Source of the DNA: Pegea sp. RAD2-039
Taxonomy: Eukaryota; Chordata; Thaliacea; Salpida; Salpidae
Direction of reading: 5' to 3'
NCBI GenBank assembly: GCA_034620365.1
Contig: JAQGEQ010000201.1
Span: 124,001-188,000 of the forward strand
Length of the DNA stretch: 64,000 nt
Positions 58,290-64,000 of this stretch are shown here, one piece after another. A program made the position numbers and the translations under genes. Below the pieces are notes generated by a model. It made no database searches, was not told the origin of the DNA, and was given only the letters and a program-made list of their open reading frames with translations. Position 1 is the stretch's first letter; each line of letters opens with the position of its first letter.

Positions 58290-59580
58290 CAAGTAAAATT
58301 TAAAGCAGAATTTCTAATAAAAGGCCTGTAATATTACTTTAATTACTTCAAATTCATTTTAAATATAAACTTTGTAATTGGATCTTATAAAACTTTAAAA
58401 GAATATTAAGAAATAATTAACAAAGTTATTTTGGAAACATTACAAGCAAAAACTTAATCAGTAAAGGCTTTTAAAAATGTTTAAACAAAAAGCTTATTTT
58501 ATTAATAATAATTTTATTTCATTAATTATTGAATTACTAAAACAAACAAATAAAATTCGACTCAGAAAAAAAATTCAAAAACTTCAATTTTGTGGGCTTT
58601 CAAACAAATCAAGTCAAAAATAGAAATATCAAAAAACTGATAATAAAAACTTTTTTACAAACTATGAAAAATAAAATAATGTGATTACTTTCACTGAGTA
58701 AAAAGATTGTTTTAAAATTGAATTTTTTCTGAAATTTCTATTTTAGTTATAAATAGATTCGCAAAAATAAGTTTCTATAAACTAAAGAACTCAAATAGAA
58801 AATCAATAATAAAAAGATATAAATAAAAATGTTATGTTATGCAAGTGTATTATAAAAAACAAGATTAAGTAAAAGCATAATAAGTTGAAAGCACATAGTT
58901 ATTACAAAAAGAAATAGCAAAATAGTTTTAAAGGTTGTTCGAAGATATAAAATAAAAAAAAACTACCAAATAACTAGTTCTTCACCAAAATAAACCTTTA
59001 TTTAAATGAAGATAACATTTCACTTTTTATAGAGAATCTTTTAAATAACTTTCTACGTAAAAATTAAAGTAAATATTTAAAAATTGCTGGTAATAACCAA
59101 TCGACCAAAACACATTGGTTTTCAAATAATTTGCTGTTAGCATAAATATTACAAAAATAGTTTAAAAATAATTTAATTTCAAAATTTTAAACAACAGTGA
59201 AAAAACTATCGCGCAAACAATGTTTTGAAATTTTGACAATATGGTCGATTTTGGTCGAGAGTTTTGACCTCAATGTCACTATCCAAAGTCACTGGGTAGT
59301 ATTACCGAGCTACAGATATATAGAATAGGGTAGTTCAACAAGCGTTACCCGCCAATATAATCAAAACCAGTGCGCATAAATGAAGGTAGTATTTGAGTCC
59401 TTCTATCAGTATAATAGCAATGGTGACGGAAGATGATGTCTGGAAGCTACGGTCAGGTTTCTGCTTGCAAGCGGTCTAAAAGATAAGTCGTCTCTGTAAC
59501 ACGAAGATGACAGCAAATTTCTGTTTCAGACACTTTTGAAAATCGTTACAGTTTAATAAATTTTACATTTTCTGTTAAAT
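58290..59580. other. Intergenic DNA, one unassigned balanced-composition patch
   Basis: A+T-rich to about 59200. From 59240 to 59530 the base composition is more balanced and may be an old transposon remnant, but no reading frame could be assigned with confidence. Confidence 0.4.
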
Positions 59581-59582
59581 TA

Positions 59583-59941
59583 AAGGAAAAATTTGAACAA
59601 AATTGTAAGTGATCGCGAACACCGATGACGTCATCGCTAACGTCATGTCTTTTATCAACAGAAACCTCACAAATATACCAACATCAAATCTTCAATCAAG
59701 TCCGTCTCCTCATCATTAAGACATCATTTAATCTTTTCGTTTCTAGATTCTTTGATCTTAAATTCGAGCAAAACGTCCTCACCAGAGGTTCTCTGCCTCC
59801 TATATATTGTACCTTGTGCATAAAAGATGGTCATCTCCGTTCAAACTGTCCCCAAACTTGTATAGGACTTCAACCTCTCGATACCCGACCATTTACCCCT
59901 ACTATGGACCATTTAATCAATGATTTCTGCTATGGAATCGT
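59583..59941 (+). pseudogene. Inverted fragment of the TUT gene, introns retained
   Basis: Matches the minus-strand uridylyltransferase on the opposite strand: the end of the exon 14 type (AATTTGAACAAAATT), the palindrome-bearing intron (variant TGACGTCATCG), the 44-nt exon, the next 47-nt intron and the first part of the CCHC/NTase exon through CTLCIKDGHLRSNCPQ and DHLINDFCYGIV, then it diverges at about 59941. Because introns are kept it is a DNA-level duplication, not a retrocopy. It lacks the catalytic residues and has no visible start or downstream exons. Confidence 0.85.
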
Positions 59942-60700
59942 AAAATAAGTTTTAAAGACTCAATATGACTCTGCACAAAAATAGAATTAAGAAGCTTTAC
60001 TGATTGATGGGAACCATTGAAAACATACAAAAATCAAAGCGACGAGCCCCAGCTTTTTAATTAATATCTAGATTCATTTAAAACAAGTTTTCTGGTTTAA
60101 AGTTGACTGGAAAGTTTCTGCAATTTATGCTTCTGTATAGATCAATCTGATCAAATCGTCGCTCTGTACGTAAGTTTGAAATTTTATTGTTTGTTTTTAT
60201 TTAAAAAAACGCATTTATTGATGAATTCTTCAACTGTTTACCGTTTGACCTAAATTGATTAAAACATAAACTGCGAATAAATATTCAAACTTTTCGACAG
60301 GCGTTTTTTCCTTCAAAGTTTCGATTTTAGCTTGAACATTTTCAACTTAAAATTACTGAAAAATTAACTTTTCTGTTTGCTTTTGTATCCTTTTCTTGTT
60401 TTGTAATTTTTTGATAGAGTGTATTTCTGAACACAAACATGAATCACCCTCAAACCACTTGATTTAATTCAAATTTCATATAAAATAATTTCTGTATTTA
60501 TAGGTAAAATATTTGTTAATTTATCGATCGACTTTTAGATGTAAGCATTCAGTCTTCAGCAGAATTGATTTTATTTATTCCAAAGAAAATTTTGATGATA
60601 TAATTAATTAGCTGTGGAAATTTGTAAGTAGAAAATCAATTTATTTTTATGAAGCTTTTAGTAAAAGAAGTTTGGAAAACTAGAAAGATTGATTTATTTG
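59942..60700. other. Intergenic DNA, 3' flank of NT5C2
   Basis: A+T-rich with no recognised exon. It should contain the 3' UTR of the minus-strand nucleotidase. Confidence 0.5.
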
Positions 60701-63597
<2,897 letters not shown>

Positions 63598-64000
63598 ATC
63601 GATTAACAGTTAATTCGAAAAGATGGAAAAGTTTAATTTTTTTATACATTAATTTAACTTAAACTAATAATGATTTAATTCCTAAAATTTAAATTTAATT
63701 ATTTTAAAGGTATGACAGAAAACTTTGCACATAGTTTACTTTAGATAAATTCATAACTTAAAAGTTTGTTTAAAGCATAAATATTTATCTTTAAAAAAAT
63801 GACTAAAAAATAAAATTTATCTATTTGGTAAAATCTTAAAACAAACTTAATTCGGAAGCTTGAGACGCTTTTATCGAAAGCGAAGCTTACAATGCAGTTA
63901 ATTGTTGAGTTTAAATTTACGAACAACTTAATTTAGGTAAGCGTAACGATCATTAACAACCTCACATAAAAGTTTTCAATTTTTCTTATTTTTTCGAAGT
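63598..64000. other. NT5C2 5' flank
   Basis: Should hold the 5' UTR and promoter of the minus-strand nucleotidase. The CTTTTATCGAAAGCGAAGC stretch near 63868-63886 is the only part with balanced composition. No other feature was seen. Confidence 0.4.

Noticed and set aside
59240-59530. LINE or gene remnant in a balanced-composition patch
   Set aside because: Faint resemblance to RT tail wording in one frame, but no ordered motifs; too weak to annotate.

Overview
This is nuclear DNA from an animal. Evidence: spliced genes with GT-AG introns, mostly about 35-60 nt; metazoan-type proteins (a TRAK/Milton kinesin adaptor, Rab5, TRIP13/PCH2, a TUT4/7-type terminal uridylyltransferase, NT5C2); LINE and SINE retroposons; and very A+T-rich intergenic DNA. 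The compact introns and roughly one gene per 8 kb suggest an invertebrate. The clade cannot be fixed from the sequence alone.

Layout. 1.6-2.5 kb: CR1-like LINE fragment. 3.6-5.1 kb: badly decayed second LINE with R2-like reverse transcriptase motifs. 5.65-12.7 kb (minus): TRAK/Milton gene, 17 exons placed, with a 2.8-kb array of 61-bp repeats in one intron. 14.5-18.9 kb: second, larger array of the same repeat. 19.4-20.5 kb (minus): Rab5, 5 exons. 20.5-27.3 kb: gene-poor A+T desert. 27.3-28.5 kb: 25-bp repeat array directly upstream of TRIP13 (28.7-30.4 kb, plus, 2 exons), whose intron holds an inverted patch of the 61-bp repeat. 32.8-33.1 kb (minus) and 40.0-40.4 kb (plus): two divergent genes of unknown function sharing one nearly identical exon segment. 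41.7-50.6 kb (minus): a 37-exon terminal uridylyltransferase whose inactive N-terminal module has been tandemly duplicated. 52.1-56.6 kb: nest of CR1-like LINE pieces, with a tRNA-derived SINE inside one of them and a 374-bp (AAAT)n tail. 58.0-58.3 kb: small unknown two-exon gene. 59.6-59.9 kb: stray inverted piece of the uridylyltransferase gene. 60.7-63.6 kb (minus): NT5C2-type 5'-nucleotidase, 15 exons.

The genes look like unrelated housekeeping and regulatory genes (mitochondrial transport, endosome fusion, HORMA-protein remodelling, RNA 3'-uridylation, nucleotide catabolism), not a pathway cluster. Two things stand out. First, the short introns very often carry perfect palindromes or inverted repeats, commonly built on TGACGTCA, and some can pair their two ends. 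Second, the uridylyltransferase reads in frame through 37 exons as one protein of about 1594 residues with three nucleotidyltransferase-type modules instead of the usual two. Exon coordinates were built by hand from splice signals, reading phase and remembered family sequences. They have not been checked against transcripts or a database.
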